Positions 52,615-64,000 of a DNA stretch of 64,000 bases are shown one piece after another. Source of the stretch: Arenicola marina (taxonomy: Eukaryota > Annelida > Polychaeta > Arenicolidae); assembly GCA_964019135.1 (NCBI GenBank), contig CAXHSH010000451.1, forward strand, positions 62,001-126,000, read 5' to 3'. A program made the position numbers and the translations under genes. The notes below the pieces were generated by a model that saw only the letters and a list, made by a program, of their open reading frames with translations, was not told the DNA's origin and searched no databases. Each line of letters begins with the position of its first letter. The first letter of the stretch is position 1.

Positions 52615-54737
52615 TTGAGTGGTGATGAAATTGATCCACCAGGTGTTCACAGGACAGGTGAATGGCTTGAATGTTTCGACTAGATTTTGTCAGGATGGGG
52701 GATTAAACAAAGACTCATTTGGTATAACTTTTAAGACTTTAACCAGTGTTAACGAAATGGAGTTGGCAGAGATCTGTGATTTGTATTTTTTTGCAAAGAT
52801 GCGGACCTTTTAAAGTTCTAGAATGTTCGACAGGGTGAGGCCGTCACGTGATCGAAATGCCAGTCTCTCATTGGTCGAGGAGTGCGCGTTCCCCAAAACT
52901 GGTTTTGGGCGGTTATTTTATTGGAAGATGTGGCCCCCGGTTTCGAATACATGTTGATATGTGGTGTGACACTGGATGGATCGTACTCGGTTGAAAAAGG
53001 TCTTGGGAATTTATGGTTCAGGCGGTGTAGTGGGGCACAGGGTTTTTTTTTGAGGTGGTTTGGCGGGGCATGATTCGGTGCCATGGTTTCCCCACGCAGG
53101 TATAAGCGGTGGATGTGTTTTTTTTTTATCAAGTGGCTGTTCTGAAGCACTGGGTGACATGCTGGATCCATGTAGATCACTTCGGTGACGCAGTCCAGCA
53201 TCAATCCCAACTGTGAAGTAGAGGGCGGTTTACGTCACAGCCAGGTTGCCTCAGGTCTTCGTGAGCCTGTTGCGCCTGCGTGATAGAATATTCCGTTTTT
53301 TTAGCCATCTTGAGAGTCGCCGACCACGGTGTGTCCTCACAGGGTAGTTGCCTGGTACGGGCTGGAAACCAAGACAAAGGGCTGCCTAGCAGGAGTTTTA
53401 GGCTGGCAGGGGAGTTACGTCCACAGTGTGTGTTTGTGTCAAGGTATTGCAGGGGGCGGATTTTGGTGAATTTTTATCTGATACGAGTTACCGGTGATTA
53501 TGTGTGTGTTCATTGGGATATCTTTAGATACTTTGTGTTCGCTGCTATAGTAAATTTGTGGGCCTTTTTCAGTTATTCTTATGGAGTAAATTGGTTATAA
53601 ATTATGACCTGTCGCTTGGAGTTACAAGGTGTAACACCTGATGATCTGTGTGTCATGTGTCATTGTACGGTTGATGACCACACCAATACCTAGTGCTTGT
53701 GTCGTGAGGAAGTGTGGGCCAATGTGCCTGGATGACCTCACTCGTTCACGGCTGCCTGCTGAAGTGCTTGGTGGGACAACACCGAGCGCCAGAGGAGCGC
53801 TACTTCGTGCTGATCTGACGGCATCCCCAGCAGCGTCCTCAGAATCAGGGCGTCACCGGTATCATTGGTGACCGCCGCATCATCGGCCGAACTACCGGCA
53901 GCTGAGGCGCCCCAGGCACCAGCATCGCGGCGTCACCGTTATCATAGGTGACCGCGGCTTCATCGGCCGAACTTACGGCGACAACATCGGCGGAAGCGTC
54001 CGCGACAGCATCGGTGACCGCGGCATCATCGGCCGAACTTACGGCAGACATCGGCGGCGTCACCGCCATCATCAGCATCGGCGTGCGCGACAACACGGCG
54101 TCGGCATCGGCGGCAGCATCGGCGTCCGCGATAACATCGGCGGCAGCATCGGCGTCCGCGACAACGTCCACGACAACATCGGCGTCCGCGACAACGTCCG
54201 CAACAACATCGGCGTCCGCGATAGCAGCGGCTGCTACTGCAGCTACGACAGTCACTGGCTGCCCGGATGGCGACGACATCCTTGACGATGTCGCTACTTG
54301 TGGTCGCTACAGCCGCAGACATCCTGGCTGCTGCGGTGGCCGAAACTGAACCTTGGTCGTGTCAGATCCGGCCCAGCCGGCATTTGTGACAGCTTCAGCG
54401 GCGTCCTTGGCGCGCTTGGCGTTACCAGAGTGGTAGCGTCAATACCGTGGAGCCTCGGGACGAGGCCGGGCGCCAGCACGGAATCACTCCGCGGTCGGCC
54501 ACATCGGTGACCCAGTGACCTCTCTTCGGCCTTGAACGATACAGACTTTGCCGGAAACGGCTCTTATGTGACTTTTTGTTTTGCTCTCAACGCTGATATA
54601 GTAATTTGTTTGATGTGTGGTCATTGCTGGTACATATTCAAGTTATATGACATCATCTTTGCTTTGTATTTATAATGGTTCAACTTCGCTGTCATAATAT
54701 TAGTGATTTGGGTTTAGTCGTTCGAGGCGAACGTTTT
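52615..54737 (+). other. Internal region of the LTR element, 3' part, without pol
   Basis: No reverse transcriptase, integrase or protease motif is seen. At 53850-54055 the phrase GGCGTCACCG...ATCA..GGTGACCGC and CATCGGCCGAACT recurs three times. At 54090-54230 GCATCGGCGTCCGCGA-type units recur and give Ala/Ser/Thr-rich frames. I do not call these as genes. Confidence 0.6.
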
Positions 54738-54750
54738 AAAGGAGGGGGAG

Positions 54751-55226
54751 TGTGGTATCCAGGTCCAATGCTTTTGCGCCATACTGTAGTTTGCGCGCGT
54801 CAGTTACTATAGCAACCACAGCGGTGATGTCACCGCTTGGATTGAGTTTGAAGTCAGTTAGTCAGTCAGCGGCGTTGCGGGAGGACGGGTTTTAGCTAGC
54901 CAGCTAGGAGGGATTTACGTTGGATTCACCGCCCTGCGGAGCAAGGGGCTGGCAGCAGTTTCACCAACTGCTGCCAGGTAAGTGACACCGATAACGGAGT
55001 TCGTGACTTGTGTTTTATTGAGTTTACAGGGTTTAATAAATGATCGAAACTTTAACCACTTCGTTTCGCCTCAGTGCCTTCGCCACCACGTGTTAACGTA
55101 AGACCGAATTCGGAACGAACACCCAGTTGGGGTTGTCGAAATTAAGTTTAGAAGTAATTAGAATAACACAACGAGAAGTACATTAAAGTAAAGTAATGAC
55201 CCTCCTCCATTCCGTAAAATATCACA
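54751..55226 (+). repeat. 3' LTR
   Basis: 476 bp, TG...CA, with AATAAA at 55035-55040, preceded by the purine tract 54738-54750. Confidence 0.9.
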
Positions 55227-56063
55227 GTGACGTTAAGGTGTGTCATCGGCAGATAACTGCAAGGACATCAGTTATCCTGTAAAATTAGTCGCCCTCCCTC
55301 AGCCCTTTTTCCCCCTCCCTCCTAGTCCGACCGTTTTTCCTACATGGTTGCCGCATTCACCGAGTTCATCGAGTCGCGCCCCTATTTAGCTTGTCGCCCC
55401 TCCTTACTACCACCTATGAGTGAGTGATGTTCTCCTGACCCCCCTCCCCTCCCCTCCCCTCCCCCGCCCGCACCCCAAGGACACCAATGCATTAATTTGA
55501 GAGGCTACCCAGACCGGTGGAGTCACCGAAGCGTGTCGCCAGGAAAAGCCAGTACTAGTCACCACTGAGCGTGTTCAGACTTGTCTCGTTTTTGTGGGCT
55601 TCAAGGTGAGGGGAAGGGGGTGGATGTGATGGGGGTGTGCGCTGTTCACCCCAGCTGGCTGTTCATCGGATTTCGAGATGGGGGTGAGCAGTAATGAAAA
55701 GTCAATATTGAATTCAGTTCCTCGTTTTCGATTGAAAAACATAGGGTCTGGTGTTTATAAGTTCTTCTCTGTGTAGTTGGGATTTTTAAATGTATGTCTT
55801 TCATAGGACGTGATATGCTCGTTTTACTTATAACTAATAGTTTTGTCAGGCATCACTGGTGGGGGTGCGCCGCCACGCCGGTGGCACTACTTGACTGTAT
55901 GGTGGCGGTGTGCCGCCAGGCAGGGCAATTAAGTTTCAATGCCACTCTTTCCATATCGCCGGCGTTGTAATTGTCCCAGGGAACAGATGGTGAGAGAGCC
56001 AGCCCGCTTGGCGAGGGTTGAGTGGTTATGCACTCATATTCTATTTAATGATGACGTGATGAG
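55227..56063. other. No gene; C-rich and mixed repeats
   Basis: Begins with the rest of the repeat unit split by the LTR element, followed by a CCCCT microsatellite near 55440-55465. No coding region is supported. Confidence 0.45.
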
Positions 56064-56737
56064 GGCCTCGTTCGCAAGCGACAGCTAGTCGACTATTTCT
56101 TGACCTAGATTTCGCCATTGCGCCTGCGCATTACAGCCTAATGCCGAACGCGGGATAGTCGAAAAGGGTTGACAATCGGTCTCATGGCGGAAATAACACC
56201 AATAACAAGCACCTTTAACCGCCGTGTGTCCCGACCCTCTTGTGCAAAATTCTGGATCGTCACTGAATTGTATTACAAAGAACATTTTACCCTGTGTCCT
56301 TTGGCTAGAGCCTCACTGTATCGGCTTGGTGACAGGAGGAGTACCAACGCACCCCCCCCCTTCCCCCAAACAAAAATCTAAACAGTAGAGATAAGGGTAC
56401 CGTAAACGAGCGTACAGTTAGTTCGATCATGTGAACATTTAGCACGAAAACATGATAAATTGGCAAAATAACCAATTACGTATGAACCATGCTATATTTT
56501 AATTCGTTTAAATGGATATCAACTTGCAAACGAAGTTACAGATCAAGTACACGCCACAAAGATGACGTGAACACCGCTTACTGCTCATTTCCCTCCGCCA
56601 TCTTGGACGACAATCGACCAGAGGAACCGTGGGTGGCGGCATGGTTCGTTCTGATCGACTAGATGGTTGGACAAATCACCGTTCGGCAGCCAAATCGGCA
56701 ACCATTAGTCGACTAACGGTCGCTTGCGAACGAGGCC
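56064..56737. mobile_element. 674-bp element with ~35-bp terminal inverted repeats
   Basis: Left end GGCCTCGTTCGCAAGCGACA then GCTAGTCGACTA; the right end (about 56704-56737) is its complement with two or three mismatches. A 3-bp GAG flanks both sides, which may be a target duplication or chance. No coding capacity, so a non-autonomous DNA transposon of unknown superfamily. It lies about 370 bp upstream of the polymerase gene. Confidence 0.75.
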
Positions 56738-57011
56738 GAGGAAAGAGCTAGATGGTTCGAGAACAGGCGATTGACTGAGGGGGTTGGGGGGCGCGTATGC
56801 ACTATTTTTAGCAATGACGTCAATGTTTGGCTAAAGCAGGGTGGGTGGAGCGTTGAGGGGGATATGGGAGGGAGATGCCCGCTTGCTCTATGTTTAGAAA
56901 TTATGTCAGCGTGCTGATGACGCGGACGGAGCAGGTGTTGCATGTTTGAGAGCCAACGAGGGAATGAGTGGATGATTGAGAATGTATTTGAGAGGCAAAG
57001 AATACATTTAG

Positions 57012-57060
57012 CCAATCAGAGAAGAGGAACTGACGGGGCGGTGGGAATTTTGATATAAAA
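57012..57060 (+). promoter_or_regulatory. CCAAT and TATA boxes upstream of the polymerase gene
   Basis: CCAAT at 57012-57016 and TATAAAA at 57054-57060 stand 91 and 47 bp before the ATG at 57107. The spacing suits a core promoter with a short leader. Confidence 0.6.
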
Positions 57061-57106
57061 GGGATGCTAATACCAGCGTTGTAATCATATCGACCACGAC
57101 AACGGT

Positions 57107-60100
57107 ATGGATCGCTTCAGATGTCAACAGTGTTCACTCCAATGCCGCAATGATACTAATCTGGCAGCCCACCTGCAGGTGCACGATGTGGGACTAGGTC
57201 CGGTGTATGCTTGCGGTATATGTCAGTGTCCCTTCAAGACAGCAGCGCAGAAAAGACGTCACGAGAGAAGACATGACGATCCGCCGGCACTGGTATGCCC
57301 GCAATGTGACGCTACTTTTTCAACCGAGCAGGCGTTACGTATCCACAAGAAAAAACATCGCAGTTACGTATGTGCCAAATGCGACGTAGAATTTGGAAAC
57401 AAGTTATATCTCAAGAAGCACATGAAAACGCACGAAGAGACACAGTATCAATGTCCCCAATGTGAAAAGGTGATACAAAGGAAGTGGATATATCAGAGAC
57501 ATATGGCGGCGCACGCCCGTCAGAAGATATGTCCGCAATGTAAACGTACGTTCCACACTGCGAGTGAGTTGCCACATCACAAATGCCAGGCGAGGCATAT
57601 ACCAGTGGCGAAGAAGGTTCGATGCCGAGAATGTGATCAAACTTACTATAGTTGGCGTGAGTTTTATCTTCATAGACAAGAGAAACATCAGACAGGGGCA
57701 GGCGTGCCCCACGCCCCACCATTTCTCGCTGGCAACGAACCATGGCTGGGACGAGACGGCCGAGCGGATGAAGCCGTGCACGCGGCGTATACGAAGCATT
57801 CGCGTGTCGTGTTGGGGGGGCATCAGTCTCGTCCCGGGAAGTTAACGGGTCGATATAACTTTCCTGTGGACCCTAAGCAACCAATTGACATGATGAGCCA
57901 CCTCCGGACCATTGTGGAACAGGAAGGGAACGCGTTCAAAGTGAATGTGACGCCTGGGATGTTTCTCTACAACGGGGAAGAAGTGAGATATTTTTATCCC
58001 CATCAGAACAATTATCTGTTTGACAAACCCCTCATCATCAGTAAGCCCTCAGATATGGATCATATCAAGAAACGATTGGATAGACTAGATGTCAATGTGC
58101 GAGTCAGCAATGAGCGTCCCAACACCAAATGGCGACTATCCTTTCTTTCAAACCTTCAATACGACGTCACCAGAACGAGCTACAGTATGGGTGAGGGAGA
58201 GGTGGAACTCCCCGCTTATCTACTGGACAAGGCACACCTGATCACATTTCAGAGAAATGCGTCGCGTCGACTACATCGCGACAGATTATGTTTATTTCGA
58301 TGTCTCGCCTATTTTAGGGGTCGGAAAGATAAATTGGAAGTTAGCGCCATCAGTCTTTTGCAGGAGTGGTGTACATATCACAAGAAACACGATCTCCCAT
58401 CCGATCCTCCTTTGCGAGAAGGATTCCAAGGGGTTGATATGCACGACCTCCCTCATTTGTAAGCGTGTTTCAATGTAAATATCCAGGTGTATCATCTAAC
58501 CGAAGAAGGTGTGGCGGAATCCCTATATAGATCATGCGGTCGGCATACGGATGGACAGCAGAGAAAGGATATGTTTCTGAATGAATACGGAAACCATCTC
58601 TCATATATCACGGACATTGAGAGTTTCTCGAGCAAGTACCAATGCCAAACGTGTGAACGTCATTTCAGGAAGTCATGTAACATGATAAAGCATCAACGCG
58701 CATGTTCCAACAAGACCCAGTATGTCATGAAAGGTGGATTTGCTGCCCCTCCCAAAACATTATTCGACGAACTGGCAGAATTAAATATTCAAGTGGATGC
58801 CAAGGATCGTTTTTATCCCTGGTTTGCCACGTATGACATGGAAGCACTCCTCACCAAAGACACTTCGGATAACACTGGAAAGTTGCAGTGGGATTACACC
58901 CATAAACCCATATCGGTCTCTATCTGTTCCAATGTGCCAGGATTTCTGACTCCTCACTGTTTCATTGACGAATGCGAAGAACAATTGGTACGGAAGATGA
59001 TTGAATATTTGCACAAAATTCAATCTCATGCCCACGCCTTGACTTCCGAAAAATGGGGCTCTGTGTTACAACAACTGGAAGATCTAAAGGAAAAATGGAA
59101 CAGCACAGCACAGGAGGAGGACACCCAGAAAGATATAGAAGTGGAAGAAAACTCATATTATAGGTTTCAGTCCTCACTGCAACGAGATAACGAGTGGAAC
59201 ATCGAATACAACGAATATTCTTCAGGGGATGAACATATGGACGAGGAAGAAGAAACCGCGCGAGTGTTGGGGATGGAAGACACAGGAGAAGAAGCGAATG
59301 AGTCTGGCAGAAAGAAAATGTACCAGTATATATGTCGTGTAAAAGAGAAATTTGCAATGTATATGCAGCAAATGATAGTCATAGGTTACAATTCAGGTAG
59401 CTATGACCTAAATTTGATAAAACAAACCATTACCAAAGCTATGGAGATGCACGAAGAGAAGAATGCCTTCGTTATCAAGAAGGCAAATCAATATTTATGC
59501 GTGGCCAATAGCAAGTTTAAATTACTTGATGTCATGAATTATGTTCCCATGGGTACGACATACGCAGCCTTTCTGAGAGCATTTGAAGTGGAAGAGCAGA
59601 AAGGCACATTTCCATATGAATGATTTTCAAGCATAGAACAGTTGAATGAAACAAACATACCATCCTCGAAAGCATTTTATTCCTCACTGAAGGGTTTAAA
59701 TACCCTTGGGAATACATCGCAGGAAATAGAACAGGAGTATAAACGTTTGCAAGATATATGGCAAAAAGAGAACATGTCTACAATGCGTGATTATCTCGTG
59801 TGGTATAATAATCTTGACGTGGCACCCATGGTGACAGCAGTCACTAACTTGCGAGAGTTGTTTGTAGAGCAAGGGGTCGATTGTTTTAAAGAATGCTTTT
59901 CCACTGCTGGGGTGGCGCGATATCTCTTAGCGAGATGCGCGCAAAAGCAGAAAGCAGCTATACCTTTAATTGGTCAGAGAGATGAAGATTTACATCACAC
60001 CATGAAGGCAAATCTCATGGGTAGTCCTTCCATTATCTTCACCCGTCATCATGAGGTAGACAAAACAAACCTCCGTAATGATCCAACGTACCCATGTAAA

Positions 60101-61885
60101 GCCATCGCAGGTTGGGATGCCAATGCTTTGTATCTGTATTGCCTACAACAGGAATTTCCCGTGGGACCATTCATTAGAAGACGTGCAAAAGATAAGTTCA
60201 AAGCTCAGAAATCCTCCCTCTCTCAATATTCGTTTGATTGGATGGAGTGGTTGATGACTAAAGACCCTCAGTTAACGATTCGTCATCAGTTAAACCAAGG
60301 AGTAGAAACAAGAATAGGACGATACATAGTTGACGGATTTGATTCAGCATCACAGACTGTTTATGAATTTCAAGGATGCTATTACCATGGATGTGAATGC
60401 ATGTCCCCTAAAACAGAAAAAATTAAGACTCTGTTAGAACAAAGACGTAAACGTACAGACGATCGTACTTCGTATTTAAAGCAGTGTGGTTACAAAGTGG
60501 TGGAAATGTGGGAATGTGAGTTCAAACGACAAATCAAAACGCAACCAGAATTACAGGAATTCATCCGCATGCGTAGACTTCAGTTTACACAGAAGCAAGG
60601 TTTAGGAGAAGACAGTGAAAACACTATCCTTGATGGAGTGAGAGATGGATCACTATTTGGAATGATAGAAGTAGACATCGAGGTCCCAGAAGTGTGGGAA
60701 GATGCAGAGATGAGGGCCAAGGCTGGGGGTCTGTCCCCCAAAGAATATTATGAGGATTATCCCCCACTGTTTTGTACGATGGACATACCCTTCGACAAAT
60801 GGGGAAGCCATATGCAAGAATGGGTAGAATCCCGGGGGTTATCTCAAGCCCCCAAAAGACTGCTCGTAAGTGGCCTTCAAGCTAAGAAAGTACTGCTATC
60901 AATTCCTATATTACGGTGGTATCTTCAACACGGGTTGGTAGTTACTCGAGTATACCAGACGGTGGAAAATATGAAGCAGAAATGCTTTTTACCGTTCACT
61001 CGATCGATATGTGACAGACGTAATGCTGATGGAAATCCCGCTCATTCCGTCAGGGCTTTCATAGCCAAAAATATTGGTAACTCAGCTTACGGATCCAGTC
61101 TCATGTCGAAAGAACGGTTCCGTGATATTTGTTACGTACAAAGCCGTGCAAAGGCAGGTGCCAAGATGGCAGGTGCCATGATCCAAGATTCCAAAGAGCT
61201 ACAGAAGTTGCACCAGACTATTACTAGATTGAAAGCGAGAAAAAACGAATAGTATTTGATATACCAATCACCACGGGATTTTTCATACTATCCCTGGCCA
61301 AACTGCGGATGCTACAATTTTATTACGATTGTATCAGAAGAGACATTCCAATGCAAAAGACTGTCCCTTTGACAACAGATACAGATAGTATGTACTTTGC
61401 CATAGCCACCCCAACACTTCGGGAAGCAATGACAGACGCAGCTAGGAGAGAACATGATAAGAAGGTCTTGGGATCAAGAAGATATTGACCCACAAGAACA
61501 TTTTTTCCCCAGGGAATGTTGTTCGCATCATAAAACCAGAGATGCTAGGACCCCAGGCCTATTCAAAGCAGAGGGACATGGGACATATTTTTCGGGGCTT
61601 AGCAGCAAGTGTTATGTTTTAGACTCCCCCGACACAACAAAACTCACGTCCAAAGGATAACAAAAACACAGGGTTCAGAATCCACGTACCATATTTGAAA
61701 AGGTATTAGAGTCAAAGAACACGAAGAGTGTTATCAATAGAGGGTTTCGAATGCGAAACAATCGCATGTGTACGTATAGCCAAGAAAAAGTTGGCTTTTC
61801 ATACTTTTACATAAAGCGGGTGGTGCAAAGCGACGGAGTACATACCAAACCGTTAGATATGATCCTCTGTCCGTATAATGAATGA
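57107..61885 (+). pseudogene. C2H2 zinc-finger plus family-B (protein-primed type) DNA polymerase, recently broken
   Basis: Seven C2H2 fingers occupy the first ~200 codons (57107-57700), with a further Cys/His cluster near 58640. A 3'-5' exonuclease domain follows: ATYDMEALL at about 58826 and YNSGSYDLNLI at about 59385. Palm motifs are GWDANALYLY (about 60110), KNIGNSAYG (about 61066) and TDTDSMYF (about 61377). The C-terminal part, PRECCSHH and SYFYIKR, runs to TGA at 61883-61885. The frame is broken by TAA at 58460-58462 and TGA at 59621-59623 (same frame before and after), a frameshift near 61245, another between about 61440 and 61470, and TAA at 61658-61660. Few breaks over 4.8 kb suggest recent death. 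Such polymerases belong to self-replicating mobile elements or viruses (Polinton-like and relatives); no integrase or capsid gene is seen here. AATAAA lies at 62009. Confidence 0.82.
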
Positions 61886-62008
61886 TGTGTTTATGTAAAT
61901 ATATCTAGAAATGTGTGTCCATGCAACTATGTCTAGAATTTAGTGTTCATGTATGTTTATGTACAAACTTAAGTGTGTTTGTGTGTGATATTTAAGATTC
62001 ATGTATGT

Positions 62009-62014
62009 AATAAA
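62009..62014 (+). terminator. Polyadenylation signal AATAAA of the polymerase gene
   Basis: It is 124 bp after the final TGA and followed by an A-rich then GT-rich stretch (GTAAAAAAACTCCGTGGTTTGTG). Confidence 0.5.
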
Positions 62015-62019
62015 TGAAG

Positions 62020-64000
62020 TAAAAAAACTCCGTGGTTTGTGTTTCATGAATTTACGTATTCTGAATTTCCAACTTGTTGTACATCCATCGAAGCCATCAG
62101 CTGAATAAACATAGTATTATGTGAGGTAATTGGAAATGATGTAACAACATAAGACTTTGTTGGCACATATTCTCGAGTTTCTGATGTAAATAGTTTGCAC
62201 CACGCTCACTATTCGATACGCGTAGAATATTAACGATACAACATAGAATACAAGTAAACATTGACCACAAATATATAGACACGACAAGAAAACAAACGGT
62301 GACGTTTGAATATAACACTGGATTGTTGTGATAGTATTATTTATTGTTGTGTAGTAAGAAAATATGTATACGACACTTTCAAGTGAAACATTGAGTTAAA
62401 TACTGAACGCCTAACACGTTTGATATGTAAGATTGCCAGAAAAATATTTTTGTAAGTGATGTAAATCGGTTTTGAAACACATATACCATCACTAAGTAAC
62501 ATCGAGTCAATATGTAGGGTGTTTACGGAAGAAACAGAAACAGAAATGGCACTTGACGAACAGTTGACGCTGTAAGTAATGTGAAAATAGCTAATTTCAT
62601 TTGTAATCGATTTATTCTCGATGAAGTTATTTTTATGTTTCGTGTGATTCGTTACTGTAGTGATGCATTTGATTGAAACTATTCTATAACCGTTGCGCGT
62701 TTCAACTCTTTTTATACTTGATGCATGCATGGTTCAAATAAATTTTTCGTCACTTAGACAAATTATTGTACTTTTCCGAAAGTCTTACATTATCAAACGA
62801 TGTTCAGTATTGAACATAATGTTTCACTTAAAACGTGTTTCATAAATATTTTCGTTAGGGAAGCACATCACTTCATTCAATATGAGTCAACTTGTTACAA
62901 ATAATTGCCAAGTGTTAAATTATCCCTCACTCGTTTGCTTCGTTGTCATATCTTAAAATTGTGGTCAATGTTTACACTCACATTTTACGTTTTCACGTTA
63001 TGAACTTTGTAATTTCTCTGGTACGCAGCGGGTTTATAAAGACTTCAGTCACAAGGTGCAATGAAAGAAAACGTACTCGGTTAGAATAAAAAGCCAGATT
63101 TTGAAGAGGGGCCGCCATCATTGAGACTAATGAGATGATGACACGATTCGTTGGTTTTCAGAGACCGCGCGTATGTCTGTTTGGTGGTGTAACGGTAAAC
63201 TAAAGAGACTGCCATACCGCGGAAGCTGCGGGATGTGCATCTTATATATACATCGTGACAAATTCGATGACGAAGGACCTCGCACCAGACAGATACTTGA
63301 TGATGAGACAATTCGGTTATTGCTCGACTCCACATAAACTCACTGAGTCGTGGCGTGAATTATGCCTACCCCATAGATCGTTACGTCGAAAGATCCCAAA
63401 CGTCACTTCATAAGAAGGATTGGTGTCATAAAAGTCGGATCTGTACCACGCATTCCCTTGTTGATTACTGACGTAGATACATCCAGCACAAGTTCAATGG
63501 TTATTCAAAGACTTCTTTTAATAAAGTCATCATGAATAGATAAACAGGGCTTACTTACATTGCATATTCGAAAAAGAAGAACATTGCTTGTTACCTTAAC
63601 GATATCGCTCATTATTCACACTTATCTTCTCTGCGCATTTTCTCGTTATCTAAACAGAAACTCCTAGACGTAACTTATCATTCGATTCACTAACTTGTGT
63701 TAGTCGTACTGTTTCACATTAGTGCTTTACCAAATGACGCATTATAGAGAGACGTATAGCGTGTCAGTTACTTAATCAGTTTAGTTGTCGTTAACTGGAG
63801 CGCAGAGCTGATTTACCTCACTTGCTTTGCAAAAGGGCTACAGGCCCCCGAACACTTCATACATCTATCGTGACAAGTGTAATGGTATGGTTCACAATTT
63901 ATCCTTAACTTAGAATCTATCACATATACGTTGTCTGCGTTCGTTTGTCATTCAATGTTGGTTAAACGATACCATCAATCTAAGTAGAACATTTTCTGTA
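62020..64000. other. AT-rich sequence without a recognised gene
   Basis: No motif-bearing ORF, inverted repeat or RNA gene could be supported. It may be the rest of the polymerase-bearing element, whose borders are not visible. Confidence 0.4.

Larger units (their letters stand above)
43621..55226 (+). mobile_element. Non-autonomous LTR retrotransposon carrying nested element E2
   Basis: LTRs at 43621-44107 and 54751-55226 start TGTGGTATCC and end ATATCACA, with GTGA duplicated at 43617-43620 and 55227-55230. A primer-site-like TGGTGCCATGAACCAG follows the 5' LTR, and a purine tract AAAGGAGGGGGAG precedes the 3' LTR. Removing E2 leaves about 3.85 kb with no protease, reverse transcriptase or integrase that I can see. 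The LTRs differ only by small changes and a poly-C run, so insertion was fairly recent, and E2 landed later. Confidence 0.88.

Noticed and set aside
53948..54349. Ala/Ser/Thr-rich ORF in the LTR element
   Set aside because: Short tandem units explain the composition; an equally open frame exists on the other strand.
62341..62730. 129-codon minus-strand ORF
   Set aside because: AT-rich, no motif, no promoter or splice context that supports it.

Overview
The window is eukaryotic: introns with GT/AG borders, low gene density, nested transposons, minisatellites and long homopolymer G/C runs. Non-LTR retrotransposons, TIR elements, a Tx1/L1-like relic and many poly-G tracts fit an invertebrate metazoan. 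Amphioxus or a similar marine invertebrate is my best guess, but no single-copy host gene here proves it.

Layout. 1-1.0 kb: last three exons of an unidentified gene with a coiled-coil tail. 1.1-4.2 kb: a transposase-like gene in two same-frame pieces with a Spindlin/Tudor-like tail. 4.97-34.8 kb: a giant DNA transposon (element E1) with ~272-bp terminal inverted repeats (TIRs), TAG...CTA ends and a perfect 9-bp target duplication (GGTAAAAGA). 36.5-39.9 kb: a decayed Tx1/L1-like retrotransposon split by a TTAA-flanked palindromic MITE. 40-43.6 kb: mostly low-complexity DNA with one putative helix-turn-helix exon and one MITE. 43.6-55.2 kb: an LTR retrotransposon (LTRs ~480 bp, 4-bp duplication GTGA) without visible pol. 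Nested inside it at 44.85-52.6 kb is a second transposon (E2) of the E1 type, with ~325-bp TIRs and a perfect 9-bp duplication (GCTTGGTGG). 56.06-56.74 kb: a TIR element. 57.1-61.9 kb: a recently broken zinc-finger plus family-B DNA polymerase gene.

E1 and E2 are the main result. Each carries two genes that start near opposite TIRs and converge. One is a transposase-like protein with a CxxC...CxxC N-terminus, an acidic stretch, a DUF6589-like core (GDQLSIERM) and two PHD fingers. The other is a compact RecQ-like DEAH helicase with a Cys-rich C-terminus. In E1 both genes splice into uninterrupted frames (predicted 1115 and 419 aa). In E2 both are broken. The gene pair and 9-bp duplications agree with what I recall of the helicase-bearing Academ lineage (AcademH); I could not check this. 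In E1 the two stop codons are separated almost entirely by an 11.5-kb GC-rich satellite with higher-order repeats, open in all six frames. E1 also carries a full-length non-LTR retrotransposon in its 5' region and an ~827-bp tandem repeat in transposase intron 1.

Gene cooperation: the transposase presumably recognises TIRs and cuts, and the helicase presumably helps unwinding or repair during transposition. The 86-bp palindromic MITE beside E1, with similar TAGCC(C)TGA ends and the same 9-bp duplication, is a candidate substrate of the same machinery.
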